DNA from: Bacillus sp. 1NLA3E
GTDB taxonomy: Bacteria; Bacillota; Bacilli; Bacillales; Cytobacillaceae
DNA length: 64,000 nucleotides
Direction: 5' to 3'
NCBI RefSeq assembly: GCF_000242895.2
Contig: NC_021171.1
Coordinates: 2,390,001 to 2,454,000 of the forward strand
This document shows, piece after piece, positions 36,172 through 45,208 of the stretch. Made by a program: the position numbers and the translations under genes. Each line of letters opens with the position of its first letter. Position 1 is the stretch's first letter. The notes below the pieces were generated by a model that had not been told where the DNA came from, ran no database searches, and saw only the letters and a list, made by a program, of their open reading frames with translations.

Positions 36172-37959
36172 TTATAATTTTGCGAACTCTTCCACTAACT
36201 CATTAAATCGTTTTAGGGAATTGGCAATTGGTATTGGCGAAGTCAAATCCACACCTGTCTTTTTTAATAATTCAAGTGGATAATCTGAACTGCCACTTTT
36301 TAAGAATTCCAAATATGATTCGAGTGTTTTTTTATCTCCTTCAAGGATTTTGGTAGCCAAATGAATGGCTGAAGCAAATCCAGTTGCATATTTATATACA
36401 TAAAAAGGTCGATAAAAATGTGGAATTCTTGACCAGCCATATTTTACTTCATCATCGAACACCATTTCATCCCCATTGTATTCCCTAAACAGTGTTTCAT
36501 AGGTTTGGTTGAATACTTCCACATTTAGTGGTATCCCCTGTTCAGCCATTTCATGGGTTTTCATCTCAAATTCTGCAAACATCACCTGAGTAAAATAGGT
36601 GCCTTTAAATTGATCAATAAAATGGTTTAGAAGGTGCTTACGGACTTCCTGGTTTTTTTCATTGTTTAACAAATAATTAATCATTAATACTTCATTGACC
36701 GTTGATGCCACTTCGGCTACAAAGATACTATACCCTGCTGTGATTTGAGGTTGATGCTGTGAGCTTAGTCTACTGTGAACACCATGACCACACTCATGGA
36801 CTAGCGTAAATAAACTGTCCAAGTCGTCCTGGTGATTCAAAAGAATGTATGGATGCACGCCGTATATACCTAGATTGTATGCCCCTGAGCGCTTCCCAGG
36901 AGTTTCTCGAACGTCAATATATCTATTTGCTTTAAACTCTTTTAAAATATTAATGTAATCCACACCGAGTGGAGCTAATCCCTTGAGCATGGTATCAAAC
37001 GCTTCCTCATAAGAAATTACCATTTTAACCCCTTGCACGAGTGGGACACTCATGTCATATTGGTGGAGTTCATCTATTTGCAATTTTTCTTTACGAATTT
37101 TGGAGTACAGGTGAAGTGATGTTATATTGTCTTTTGTAGAGGCAATTAGATTCTCATAAACCTCTTTAGGGACTTTATCACCGAACAGTGCTTTCTCTAA
37201 AGCTGAAGGATATTGACGAATCCTTGCTAAGGTAACATTATTTTTTATTGCTGCTGAAAGAGTTGAAGCAATTGTATTTTTTGATTCTAAATAGGGTTTA
37301 TAGTAAGCCTTGTACGCTTCTCGACGTATTCTGCGGTCTTCATCTTCTATTAACTTTGAATACATTCCCCTTGTAAGCTCAACCTTTTCACCGTTTTCAT
37401 TAGTAACTTCCCCGAACTTAATGTCTGCATTGTTGATCATTCCATAAGTATTACTTGGTGCGGAGAGTGCTTCACCTAACTGAGATAAGATTCCCTCCTG
37501 GTCTTTATTTAGAACGTGTTTCTTATAACGAAAAGAATCAATTAAGTCCTCTTCAAAATACTTTAGTCCCTCTTCAGCTGTAATGTATCCTTTTAGGTTT
37601 TCTTCATCCAAGCTCAATAAATATGGCATAAAAAAGGAGTTAGACGCGCTGACCTTGACACTTAAACCTTTTGTCCTGTCCAACAAGGATTGAGAAGCGG
37701 TATTCCTGGTGTCCTGATCCACCATCAGCATGCTATAAGCATAAACATGATTAAATTTATAAGACAACTCTTCCCTTTGTTTAAGATATTGATACAAACT
37801 TTTACCATCTTTAATAGCACCATCATATTCCTTCAGCTTTGCCGCCATCTTTTCAATTTGTGCAAGATCCTCTTCCCACTTACTCACATCAGAATAGATA
37901 TCTTCCAAGTTCCATTTTTCAATGACTGGCACTTCTTCTCTGGATTGGTAATTTTTCAT
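36172..37959 (-). CDS. pepF: oligoendopeptidase F
   Basis: 595-aa cytoplasmic M3B zinc metallopeptidase that cleaves medium-length peptides. The zinc motif is HECGHGVHS in LVHECGHGVHSRLSSQHQP, with the third ligand glutamate in the following FVAEVASTVNEVL helix. N-terminal IEKWNLEDIYSDVSKWEEDL is typical. Length is normal. AAAGGGGAATC precedes the ATG. In B. subtilis, overexpressed PepF interferes with sporulation signalling peptides. Confidence 0.95.
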   Translation of the reverse strand: MKNYQSREEVPVIEKWNLEDIYSDVSKWEEDLAQIEKMAAKLKEYDGAIKDGKSLYQYLKQREELSYKFNHVYAYSMLMVDQDTRNTASQSLLDRTKGLSVKVSASNSFFMPYLLSLDEENLKGYITAEEGLKYFEEDLIDSFRYKKHVLNKDQEGILSQLGEALSAPSNTYGMINNADIKFGEVTNENGEKVELTRGMYSKLIEDEDRRIRREAYKAYYKPYLESKNTIASTLSAAIKNNVTLARIRQYPSALEKALFGDKVPKEVYENLIASTKDNITSLHLYSKIRKEKLQIDELHQYDMSVPLVQGVKMVISYEEAFDTMLKGLAPLGVDYINILKEFKANRYIDVRETPGKRSGAYNLGIYGVHPYILLNHQDDLDSLFTLVHECGHGVHSRLSSQHQPQITAGYSIFVAEVASTVNEVLMINYLLNNEKNQEVRKHLLNHFIDQFKGTYFTQVMFAEFEMKTHEMAEQGIPLNVEVFNQTYETLFREYNGDEMVFDDEVKYGWSRIPHFYRPFYVYKYATGFASAIHLATKILEGDKKTLESYLEFLKSGSSDYPLELLKKTGVDLTSPIPIANSLKRFNELVEEFAKL

Positions 37960-38063
37960 AAGATTCCCCTTTATATTTATTTAAGCTATCGAGAAAAAGA
38001 CTTCCCTTTTTGCTTTAATATTACTTTATGTCCATTATAGTATAATTAATATTTTAACTGATA

Positions 38064-38141
38064 GGCTGTGTTAATGCTCATTGTTGATTTTTTGCACAAT
38101 GTTGATTGGAGCGGAAATCAACATTTTAATTTAACACAGTC
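38064..38141 (+). mobile_element. MITE-like element, copy F (78 bp, internally deleted)
   Basis: Keeps both ends (ggctgtgttaatgctc and atttaacacagtc) and perfect 8-bp duplications, aactgata at 38056-38063 and 38142-38149. The whole GC-rich core is gone: ttgattggag joins directly to cggaaatcaacatt. The junction lies at a short GGAGYGGAA-like similarity, consistent with slippage or recombination. Confidence 0.88.
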
Positions 38142-38319
38142 AACTGATAAAATAACAAAATCAGAAACGTTCATTTTAATGGAATGTTTATCAGCATAAA
38201 ATTTACCCATTTAAAATGGGCGTGTTAAACAACGACATAAATATTATGCTAATATATAAATGCAGCGAAAAGTATATATATCCAAGCGGAATAATGAAAG
38301 AATAAGGAGGATAATATTT

Positions 38320-39246
38320 ATGAAATATCAAAAAATCGCCAACACTGATTTAAATGTTTCTAACCTAGTCATGGGTAATATGCGTTTGACCCAACTTTCA
38401 ATTCCAGAGGCTGAAAAACTAATCAGGACGGCAATGGATGAAGGAATTAACTTTTTTGATCACGCAGATATTTATGATTCTGGGCAATGTGAAGCCTTAT
38501 TTGCTAAGGCAATTCAAATGAACACAACTATCCGAGAAAAAATGATTATCCAAAGTAAATGTGGCATCCGCTCTAAAGAAAACTATTTGGATTTTTCTAA
38601 AGAACATATTCTCGAGTCAGTTAACGGTATTCTGAAACGTCTAAAAACTGAATATCTTGACATTCTCCTACTACATCGCCCTGACCCGTTAATGGAACCT
38701 GCTGAAGTAGCCGAAGCGTTTGAAACACTTCATAATAGTGGAAAAGTAAAGTATTTTGGAGTTTCAAACTTTAATCCCTTACAAATTGAACTGCTGCAAA
38801 AATATATTCCACAAAAACTTGTGATAAATCAAATACAATTTAGTATTGTACATACACCTGTTATCGATTCAGGGATTGCTTTAAATATGAATATTGACCA
38901 AGCTATCAATCGCGACAGTAGCATCTTGGAATATTGCCGTCTCCATGATATCACTCTACAAGCGTGGTCACCGTTCCAAAGAGGGTTTTTTGAAGGTCCA
39001 TTTCTCGGTGACTTAGTGCATTTTCCAGAACTGAACACGTTGCTCGACACACTTGCTGCAAAATATGGTGTAACGAATACTGCTATCGCAACTGCTTGGA
39101 TTACACGTCATCCAGCCAACATTCAGGTTGTACTTGGAACGACCAATCCACAAAGGCTGAAAGATGCCTGTAAAGCATCAGAGATCACCCTAACAAGAGA
39201 AGAATGGTACTTAATTTATAAAGCAGCAGGGAATATTGTCCCTTAA
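38320..39246 (+). CDS. aldo/keto reductase
   Basis: 308-aa NAD(P)H-dependent oxidoreductase of the YdhF-like group. The catalytic tetrad is visible: Asp in FFDHAD, Tyr in IYDSGQCE, Lys in IIQSKCG, His in LLLHRPDP. The cofactor-binding end has GTTNPQRLKDAC. The ATG at 38320 has AAGGAGGA about 8 nt upstream; the longer frame from 38260 lacks a site. Substrate unknown. Confidence 0.9.
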   Translation: MKYQKIANTDLNVSNLVMGNMRLTQLSIPEAEKLIRTAMDEGINFFDHADIYDSGQCEALFAKAIQMNTTIREKMIIQSKCGIRSKENYLDFSKEHILESVNGILKRLKTEYLDILLLHRPDPLMEPAEVAEAFETLHNSGKVKYFGVSNFNPLQIELLQKYIPQKLVINQIQFSIVHTPVIDSGIALNMNIDQAINRDSSILEYCRLHDITLQAWSPFQRGFFEGPFLGDLVHFPELNTLLDTLAAKYGVTNTAIATAWITRHPANIQVVLGTTNPQRLKDACKASEITLTREEWYLIYKAAGNIVP

Positions 39247-39633
39247 TAAAAAAAACGGCACTTTGTTAGGGTTCCTTTTCTAGTCAGAACAAAATGATAA
39301 AATCAAAGCGTTAATACCTCACCGAAAGAAGGAGCACCATTAAACGGTGTTCCTTCTTTCGGTTTCCTCATCTAAACCCTATTATCTATCGTCCAAATCA
39401 TTGGCTGCATCTGGCATGGTTTTCCATACAAATCCTCTAGTTCCTTCCATAGCTTGTAGGTTTCCAGAACAAGGACTACCGTGCAATATAAAAATTTCCC
39501 TGTTAGATTATCTAACAGGGAAACATCCCTATATCTCATTTAGTGATAAAATCCCAAATAATGAAACATTCAAAATATTATGGTATTTATTTTGTTTCTC
39601 ATGTTAACGAAGTAATGACAAAGGGGTAAGTGA
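39247..39633. other. intergenic region with terminator and hairpin
   Basis: A strong terminator for the aldo/keto reductase gene lies at 39322-39363 (ccgaaagaagga / tccttctttcgg). A perfect hairpin, tttccctgttaga / tctaacagggaaa, lies at 39495-39523, about 110 bp before the AraC-type regulator, and could be a terminator or operator. The minus-strand frame 39376-39490 reads like a protein tail (GNLQAMEGTRGFVWKTMPDA) but has no start or ribosome binding site; it may be a gene remnant. Confidence 0.5.
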
Positions 39634-40458
39634 ATGAAAAATGCTCAGAATAGACTAGAAAACTATTTTCCTAACCAGCCAGAAATTCAAGACAAAACCA
39701 AATTCTATAAGGAGCAAAAACCTATTCTCTCTTGGTATAGTAAAGATATCGCTTTGTTTTACCAATTCAAAACAGATACAAGTATTCCTACGTTCCTTTC
39801 ACTAATTCCAGATGGCTGCTTTGATATTTTATTTTGTTGTCATCCGAATTTTCCATCTGCATTTCTTTGGACCAGTCCACTCCATCGCAGAAAACAGCCT
39901 GAATTTAAAAAAGACTGCGAATATTTTGGTGTTCGATTTTTTCCCGAACAAAGTATTTTAAAGGTAAATTACCCTATGGAGGAACTTCTAGATAAGCAAA
40001 TTCCGCTTTTTGATGTGATGAGTGGAAATAAATCCATAATTGAAAGAATTGCTTCGGGCGAATCTTTCTGTGAAAGAATCGAACAGTTTGAACAATTTTT
40101 AATTAGCACCCGCTTTAAAATGGGGAAAGATCAAAATATGGTCGAATTTGCCATACATCAAATTTATGCTTCACGGGGTCAATTGAATATTTGTGATTTA
40201 TCCACTTCTATTGGATATTCTCAGCAATATATTCGCAGAAAGTTTGAAGAATATATTGGGTTTTCTCCAAAACAATTTTGCCAAGTTGTTAAATTTCAGA
40301 ATTCCTTAGATATGGTTTTAGTAAAGGATAAATCTGAACTATACGATGTCATTTATGAAAATGGATATTATGATCAAGCGCACTTTATTAAGGAATTCAA
40401 GAAATTTATTCAACTTACACCTAAAGAATACAAGAAAATATTAAGCCATAGTCTTTAA
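39634..40458 (+). CDS. AraC-family transcriptional regulator
   Basis: 274 aa. The N-terminal region (about 1-150) contains the PDGCFDILF and FFGVRF-like YFGVRFFPE blocks of the DUF6597 sensor domain common in AraC regulators. The C-terminal tandem HTH domain spans about residues 170-272 (LNICDLSTSIGYSQQYIRRKFEEYIGFSPKQFCQVV, then YENGYYDQAHFIKEFKKF). AAAGGGG precedes the ATG. Target genes are unknown; the upstream aldo/keto reductase is the nearest candidate. Confidence 0.87.
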   Translation: MKNAQNRLENYFPNQPEIQDKTKFYKEQKPILSWYSKDIALFYQFKTDTSIPTFLSLIPDGCFDILFCCHPNFPSAFLWTSPLHRRKQPEFKKDCEYFGVRFFPEQSILKVNYPMEELLDKQIPLFDVMSGNKSIIERIASGESFCERIEQFEQFLISTRFKMGKDQNMVEFAIHQIYASRGQLNICDLSTSIGYSQQYIRRKFEEYIGFSPKQFCQVVKFQNSLDMVLVKDKSELYDVIYENGYYDQAHFIKEFKKFIQLTPKEYKKILSHSL

Positions 40459-40470
40459 AAGAGAAGTGTG

Positions 40471-40598
40471 GTTGATTTCCGCTCCAGGTGCTCGCTTTCC
40501 GCGGGGCGGGCGGTGAGCCTCCTCGGCGTGTTACGCCTGCGGGGTCTCACCTGTCCCGCTGCTCCCGCATGAGTCGAGCACCTTCCGCTCCAATCAAC
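40471..40598 (-). repeat. MITE-related repeat, copy G (core only, about 128 bp)
   Basis: Contains the GC-rich core of the MITE family in the same orientation as copies A and B, but without the outer GGCTSTGTTAAA ends. It is bounded instead by inner inverted repeats: gttgatttccgctcc at the left and ggagcggaag / caatcaac at the right. No clear target duplication was found. Confidence 0.75.
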
Positions 40599-40634
40599 TT
40601 CTTTTTAAACTGTTTTCTTTCAAAAAAACCTATT

Positions 40635-40687
40635 AAAAAACAACAATCTTTTAGAAAGGCTGTTTTCACAAAGATTGTTGTTTTTTG
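40635..40687 (+). terminator. strong hairpin with T-run
   Basis: aaaacaacaatcttt / aaagattgttgtttt arms around an 18-nt loop, ending in TTTTTT. It terminates transcription from the AraC gene and copy G. Confidence 0.75.
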
Positions 40688-40720
40688 AACAAATTTAATT
40701 TTTTTACCTAGGAATCCTCG

Positions 40721-40941
40721 GATTTTGGGCATAAATGCGGTTCTTTCGTTCCCGTTTTTCCAGTCGCCCCGAATTTTGGGCATCAATACGGCTCTTTCGT
40801 TCCCGTTTTTCCAGTCGCCTCGAATTTTGGGCATCAATACGGCTCTTTCGTTCCCATTTTTCCAGTCGCCTCGAATTTTGGGCATCAACACGGTTCTTTC
40901 GTTCCCATTTTTCCAGTCGCCTCGAAATTTTGGGCATCAAT
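40721..40941. repeat. 51-bp tandem repeat array (about 4.3 units)
   Basis: Units start at 40721, 40771, 40822, 40873 and 40924 (partial), each reading gaattttgggcatcaatacg then gctctttcgttcccgttttt then ccagtcgcct c. Spacing is 50, 51, 51 and 51 bp; units differ at a few positions. Because 51 is a multiple of three, several frames stay open on both strands; I do not regard these as genes. Lies between the AraC regulator and galM. Confidence 0.92.
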
Positions 40942-41065
40942 GTCCCAAATAGCGGCTAAGTGGGAACACATAAGTTCAGAAAGCAACAAAATTTACGAAA
41001 AGAGCTTTTAGAAAAGAGCCTTTTAATTATATGTAAAACACTAATACCCAATCGGTCCATAAAAG

Positions 41066-42112
41066 TTAGACTATTCCAAAAGCATATTTAGTCTTAGTTG
41101 AATAAAGTTCGTTTGCTTCCAAAATGGCCGATAGAAAATTAGGATGATCAATCATGTTAGGTGGTATTTGCGTCTCTAAACACAAACCTAAATGTTGGAC
41201 AGATTGAACCCCTCTTATTTTGAATTTATTATTAAGTGCATTTCCAGAATAGAAAACCACACATGGCTGATCTGTTTCAATGACAAGTTTCCGCCCACTT
41301 TCATGATCAACTAGTGAAATTTCTTGGTCGTTATTCGTGTTTAATAGAAAAGGATGATCAAACCCATTACCCACTATTTTTGTTTGGGGATGTCCAGAAT
41401 TGACTCCTTGTAATACCTGCTGACCATTTCTAAAATCGAACACAGTATTTTCAACAGGAAGAAATGTTCCGGTTGGCAAAAGTTGATCATCAAGCTCTAA
41501 ATAACTATCACTTTTTAATGTTACTTCATGTGTTAATATGTTTCTTTTAAGATCTCCACTTAAATTAAAATACGAATGATTCGTTAAGTTAACAATTGTT
41601 TTTTTATCAGAAATAGCTTGATAAGAAATGATGATTTCATTGTCATTTTTTATTGTATATCTCACTTTAACCTTTAACGTGCCTGGGAACCCTTCTTCAC
41701 CATCAAGGCTTGTATAGGTAAAGGTTATGTTCACTACATCCTTTTTTTCTTCAATTGATGAATTCCAAATAACTTGATTAAAGCCATGAGGTCCCCCATG
41801 AAGATTATTTCCATTATCGTTTTCTGCTAATTTAAATGTTTCCCCGTTTAAGGTAAACACCGCATTTTTAATTCTTCCACTAATCCGACCAATGACAGAA
41901 CCAAAATATGCTGAAAAATTTAGGTACTCTTCAATTGTATCAAAACCTAAAACGACGTTTTCCTTTATACCGTTTTTATCAGGAACCACAATCTTTGTAA
42001 TCGTGCAACCATAGTCAATACAAGTGAATTCCATTCCATTGTCGGTTCTCACTTGATACGACTTAACAACTTGACAATCCACTTCACCAAAGACATCTTT
42101 AGTAACTTTCAT
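41066..42112 (-). CDS. galM: aldose 1-epimerase (galactose mutarotase)
   Basis: 348-aa cytoplasmic enzyme interconverting alpha and beta anomers of galactose/glucose. The acid histidine is in VNLTNHSYFNLSG and the catalytic base glutamate in LGLCLETQIPPNMIDHPNF. N-terminal NLHGGPHGFNQVIWN contains another substrate histidine. AAAGGAGAAGAT precedes the ATG. No other gal gene is adjacent. Confidence 0.92.
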   Translation of the reverse strand: MKVTKDVFGEVDCQVVKSYQVRTDNGMEFTCIDYGCTITKIVVPDKNGIKENVVLGFDTIEEYLNFSAYFGSVIGRISGRIKNAVFTLNGETFKLAENDNGNNLHGGPHGFNQVIWNSSIEEKKDVVNITFTYTSLDGEEGFPGTLKVKVRYTIKNDNEIIISYQAISDKKTIVNLTNHSYFNLSGDLKRNILTHEVTLKSDSYLELDDQLLPTGTFLPVENTVFDFRNGQQVLQGVNSGHPQTKIVGNGFDHPFLLNTNNDQEISLVDHESGRKLVIETDQPCVVFYSGNALNNKFKIRGVQSVQHLGLCLETQIPPNMIDHPNFLSAILEANELYSTKTKYAFGIV

Positions 42113-42361
42113 ATCTTCTCCTTTTGCATTTTAAATATTTTTTTATACGTAAGAAAATTATATTTTGAGAAAATCCTTCAAGCCTACCTTAAGCTCTTTA
42201 GTATGAGTATATACCTGCTTATTCAAATGAAAAAGAGGATACTGTAAAGGTACACTTCCTTTATTAATAATCAAATTTTATCAATCACTGCTGGATAAGA
42301 ATGACAGCCTAGTTTAAAATAAGCTTTATGGAAAAAAAGAATGGGATGGTGTTTTGATTCG

Positions 42362-43600
42362 ATGAAACTTTTTACAGATATTGACCTAGATGGTCTAGGT
42401 TGTGGAGTAATCGCGAAGATTGCCTTTGGAGAAAAAGCTTATGTTTCGTATTGTTCATACCGGAATTTAAACCAACGGGTAGAACATTTTATTGATAACC
42501 CGGATTTTAACGATAAAGAAACATATATTACCGACCTTGCAGTTAATGAAGATGTAGAAAAAAAGCTAGAAAAACGATTTAATGAAGGACATCATATACA
42601 GATGATTGACCATCATGTCACCGCCATGCATTTTAACGAATACAAATGGGGGATGGTCATTCCTGAATATGACACAGGCAAAAAAACTTGCGCGACTTCT
42701 TTATTTTATGATTACTTGATTGAAAATAATAAAATCCAAGGAAGCAAAGCATTGGAGGAATTTGTTGATCTTGTTCGCCAATTTGATACTTGGGAATGGG
42801 ATGCAAATGATAATGTCACCGCAAAACGACTAAATGATTTATTTTATATTTTGGACAAACGACAGTTTGAAGAAGAAATCTTAAAAAGGTTACAAGAGAA
42901 TCCCGAATCTTTTTCATTAACTGAAACGGAAAACCTCCTTCTTGACGTGGAAGATCAGAAAATTAAACGATATATTTTTTCTAAAAACAGACAAATTGTC
43001 CAAACTACAACCGATGATTATTGCATAGGAATCGTCCATGCTGAGCAATATTTATCAGAACTCGGAAATGAGTTACATAAGTTAAACCCGCATCTGGATA
43101 TGATTGTTATGCTGAACACTGGAGGCAAAAAAGTGGGCTTCAGGACAATCCACGATCATGTGGATGTTTCCGAATTTGCGTCGCGATTTGGTGGTGGCGG
43201 ACATCCAAAAGCATCTGGATGTGAATTATCACAAACACTGTTTGAAAAATTTGTTGTCAATGTATTTCAGCTATCTCCAATAAAACCAGACCCTGATAGG
43301 AATGAACTAAATGTTAAAGGTGCCTCATATGGTACTTGTTATGAAAACAGTCGGGGAGAAATTTCATATATTCTGCCTTTATCTAACGAGAACTACGAAG
43401 TGATTCAAAATAATAAAAAATTAGAACAAACTTTTGATTCATATGAGAGTGCAGAAAATTATATTAAACGTCAGTCCAACTCATGGCTTCGTTTTGATAA
43501 TGATTCACTTCTCCAACTTTCCACATCACTTTCAATACCAGTGGAAAAGGTAAAAAAGAACTACGGAAAAATCATTAAAGATGTTATTGAAGCTATTTAA
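42362..43600 (+). CDS. nrnB: DHH-family phosphoesterase, NrnB-like
   Basis: 412 aa. Starts MKLFTDIDLDGLGCG, the NrnB version of the DHH motif, with MIDHHVTAMHF in the middle of the DHH domain and the DHHA1 motif FGGGGHPKASGCEL near residue 285. B. subtilis NrnB (YngD) degrades nanoRNA oligonucleotides from their ends. About 100 extra C-terminal residues follow DHHA1. The ATG at 42362 has only a weak site; the upstream ATG at 42341 is not better. Confidence 0.8.
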   Translation: MKLFTDIDLDGLGCGVIAKIAFGEKAYVSYCSYRNLNQRVEHFIDNPDFNDKETYITDLAVNEDVEKKLEKRFNEGHHIQMIDHHVTAMHFNEYKWGMVIPEYDTGKKTCATSLFYDYLIENNKIQGSKALEEFVDLVRQFDTWEWDANDNVTAKRLNDLFYILDKRQFEEEILKRLQENPESFSLTETENLLLDVEDQKIKRYIFSKNRQIVQTTTDDYCIGIVHAEQYLSELGNELHKLNPHLDMIVMLNTGGKKVGFRTIHDHVDVSEFASRFGGGGHPKASGCELSQTLFEKFVVNVFQLSPIKPDPDRNELNVKGASYGTCYENSRGEISYILPLSNENYEVIQNNKKLEQTFDSYESAENYIKRQSNSWLRFDNDSLLQLSTSLSIPVEKVKKNYGKIIKDVIEAI

Positions 43601-43606
43601 AAAATA

Positions 43607-43746
43607 GACTATGTTAGTGCTCATTGTTGATTTGTTACACAATACTGATTGAAACGGAAGTCGTGCGCTCTGAGAAGGCTCCCGGACCGCCCTTAGGTGC
43701 ACGAGCGCCTGGGGAGCGGAGGTTAACATTCTAATTTAACACAGCC
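43607..43746 (+). repeat. MITE-like element, copy H (decayed, about 140 bp)
   Basis: Recognisable by tgctcattgttgattt at the left and aacattctaatttaacacagcc at the right, with the core shortened and mutated (ccggaccgcccttaggtgc remains). Flanks aaaaaata and tgataatt do not match, so this is the oldest or most degraded copy. Confidence 0.75.
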
Positions 43747-43768
43747 TGATAATTAAACAAAAAAGTGC

Positions 43769-43807
43769 CAATTACCATCTAAATTGTGAATGGAAATTGG
43801 CACTTTG
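43769..43807. terminator. convergent terminator nrnB/HAD gene
   Basis: aaagtgccaatt / aattggcacttt arms with A- and T-rich flanks. Confidence 0.8.
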
Positions 43808-43822
43808 GCTATTCATTTTTTC

Positions 43823-44614
43823 TTACTTCTCCGCTAACTCAGCTAAAATAGGAAAAAGCTCCTCTAAATGTTTAATTTCATATGTTGGGATCACTTCATT
43901 TCGATCCTTATTATGGCGGTTAATCCATACCGTTTTGATTCCGGCCCGATTAGCGCCAAGAACATCCGTCATTAAATTATCTCCGACCATGATGACCTCT
44001 TCTTTTTTCAATGACATTAGTGATAATGCATGTTCAAAAATAGAAGGATCAGGCTTGCCTCTTCCAAAATCACCAGATATGACAATTTGATCAAAATAAG
44101 GAACAAGTTCTGGTGTAATCTCTAGTTTCGTTTTTTGTAAATCTGGTGATCCATTTGTCAAAAGTAGAAGCTGGTAATTCCCTTTCAATTTATCTAACGT
44201 ATTAAAAGTCTCTTCATACACAAACGGTACCTTCCGGCGTTCTTGTGGGAAGCGTTCTGCTAATTCATATCCAAAGTCAGGGTCATCCACCCCCATAGAC
44301 TTTAGACCAGTTGTCCAAGCATCTTTTCGATACATTGGTGCAATTTCTTTCATTTTCTTAAAATCATCTTGATCATCCAAAAAATTACCCCATAATCCTT
44401 CAAACGGATTAATCCCAATCATTTGAGTAAAAGGATAGGTTTCATATGAAGAATATAAAGTTCTTGCAGCTTCCCTTACCGCTTCTTCAAATTGTTCGGG
44501 ATTAAATCCATAGCGCTCTTCAGCTATTTTACAAGTTGCTTCAAAGGCATCCTTTATACTTTTTTGATCCCAAAGAAGTGTATCATCTAAATCAAAAAAT
44601 ACAGCTTTAATCAT
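43823..44614 (-). CDS. HAD-superfamily phosphatase, YsaA-like
   Basis: 263-aa haloacid dehalogenase-like hydrolase. Motifs: [11 protein letters not shown] (residues 6-15); II, LLTNGS; III, the lysine in [22 protein letters not shown]. The helical cap lies between motifs I and II. Resembles B. subtilis YsaA, a class I HAD phosphatase. The ATG at 44614 follows GTGGGGAAC; the GTG at 44626 lies within that site. Substrate unknown. Confidence 0.87.
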   Translation of the reverse strand: MIKAVFFDLDDTLLWDQKSIKDAFEATCKIAEERYGFNPEQFEEAVREAARTLYSSYETYPFTQMIGINPFEGLWGNFLDDQDDFKKMKEIAPMYRKDAWTTGLKSMGVDDPDFGYELAERFPQERRKVPFVYEETFNTLDKLKGNYQLLLLTNGSPDLQKTKLEITPELVPYFDQIVISGDFGRGKPDPSIFEHALSLMSLKKEEVIMVGDNLMTDVLGANRAGIKTVWINRHNKDRNEVIPTYEIKHLEELFPILAELAEK

Positions 44615-44930
44615 TTTGTTCCCCACTTTTATCTATTTATTTATCTTTTTTAAAATTGAAAAAACTAATGCGATATTAGATATTTTAACATTTGATATAA
44701 AAGGAGAAAAGAAATAAATTACATTGTTTATAAAAAGAAGGTTTTTTAAATAAAACCATTAGTTAACATAATACTATTATGATAAACTAATGGTTCGATT
44801 ACCTTATCATTAAACGTTAGTTAGTCATCACCACTCAACTTGGTCTCTTCCCACCAAATTTTTTCTGTGTTAGAGAAAGATGGATTTGATATACTATATT
44901 GGTATAGAAAATTCAAGGGGTTGGTTACTG
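44615..44930. other. intergenic region, 316 bp
   Basis: AT-rich. A hairpin with arms aaccattagtt / aactaatggtt is at 44754-44795. No ORF with a ribosome binding site was seen. It probably holds the divergent promoters of the HAD gene and the 73-aa protein. Confidence 0.4.
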
Positions 44931-45152
44931 ATGAAAAATTTAGCAAATACTAAAGCGGTTTTAGCAGGAAAAATTTATATGATTGAAATTCAGGATGGTA
45001 AACTAGATTCCTTTCGGGTTCTCACTGAAACACCGACTCATTATATATTTTCTGTTTCAAGCGATGAATCCGTTGAGGTATTTGAAATGGCAAAAAAGGA
45101 TATTGTCGGCATTTATGAAGTAAAAGATTGGGTAAATGCCCACCCAGAGTAA
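44931..45152 (+). CDS. hypothetical protein, 73 aa
   Basis: Small soluble protein (MKNLANTKAVLAGKIYMIEI, alternating strand-like segments, C-terminal IVGIYEVKDWVNAHPE). No family recognised. The ATG at 44931 follows AAGGGG with about 10-nt spacing. Its last codons overlap a terminator. Confidence 0.6.
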   Translation: MKNLANTKAVLAGKIYMIEIQDGKLDSFRVLTETPTHYIFSVSSDESVEVFEMAKKDIVGIYEVKDWVNAHPE

Positions 45153-45183
45153 CTGAAACTAATTGTGTTCAGTCTCTCTGGGT
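45143..45183. terminator. terminator overlapping the stop of the 73-aa gene
   Basis: cccagag / ctctggg outer and actgaa / ttcagt inner arms, between convergent genes. Confidence 0.65.
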
Positions 45184-45208
45184 TTATCAATTCGAATCTA
45201 TCTGTTAA

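Noticed and set aside
39347-39607. 86-codon plus-strand frame between the aldo/keto reductase and AraC genes
   Set aside because: It starts in the 3' arm of a terminator and has no ribosome binding site; a different minus-strand frame in the same place looks more protein-like but is also unsupported.
40547-40959. Four overlapping open frames of 74-114 codons on both strands
   Set aside because: They arise because the 51-bp tandem repeat has a period divisible by three. None has a ribosome binding site, and one also runs through the MITE-related copy G and a terminator.
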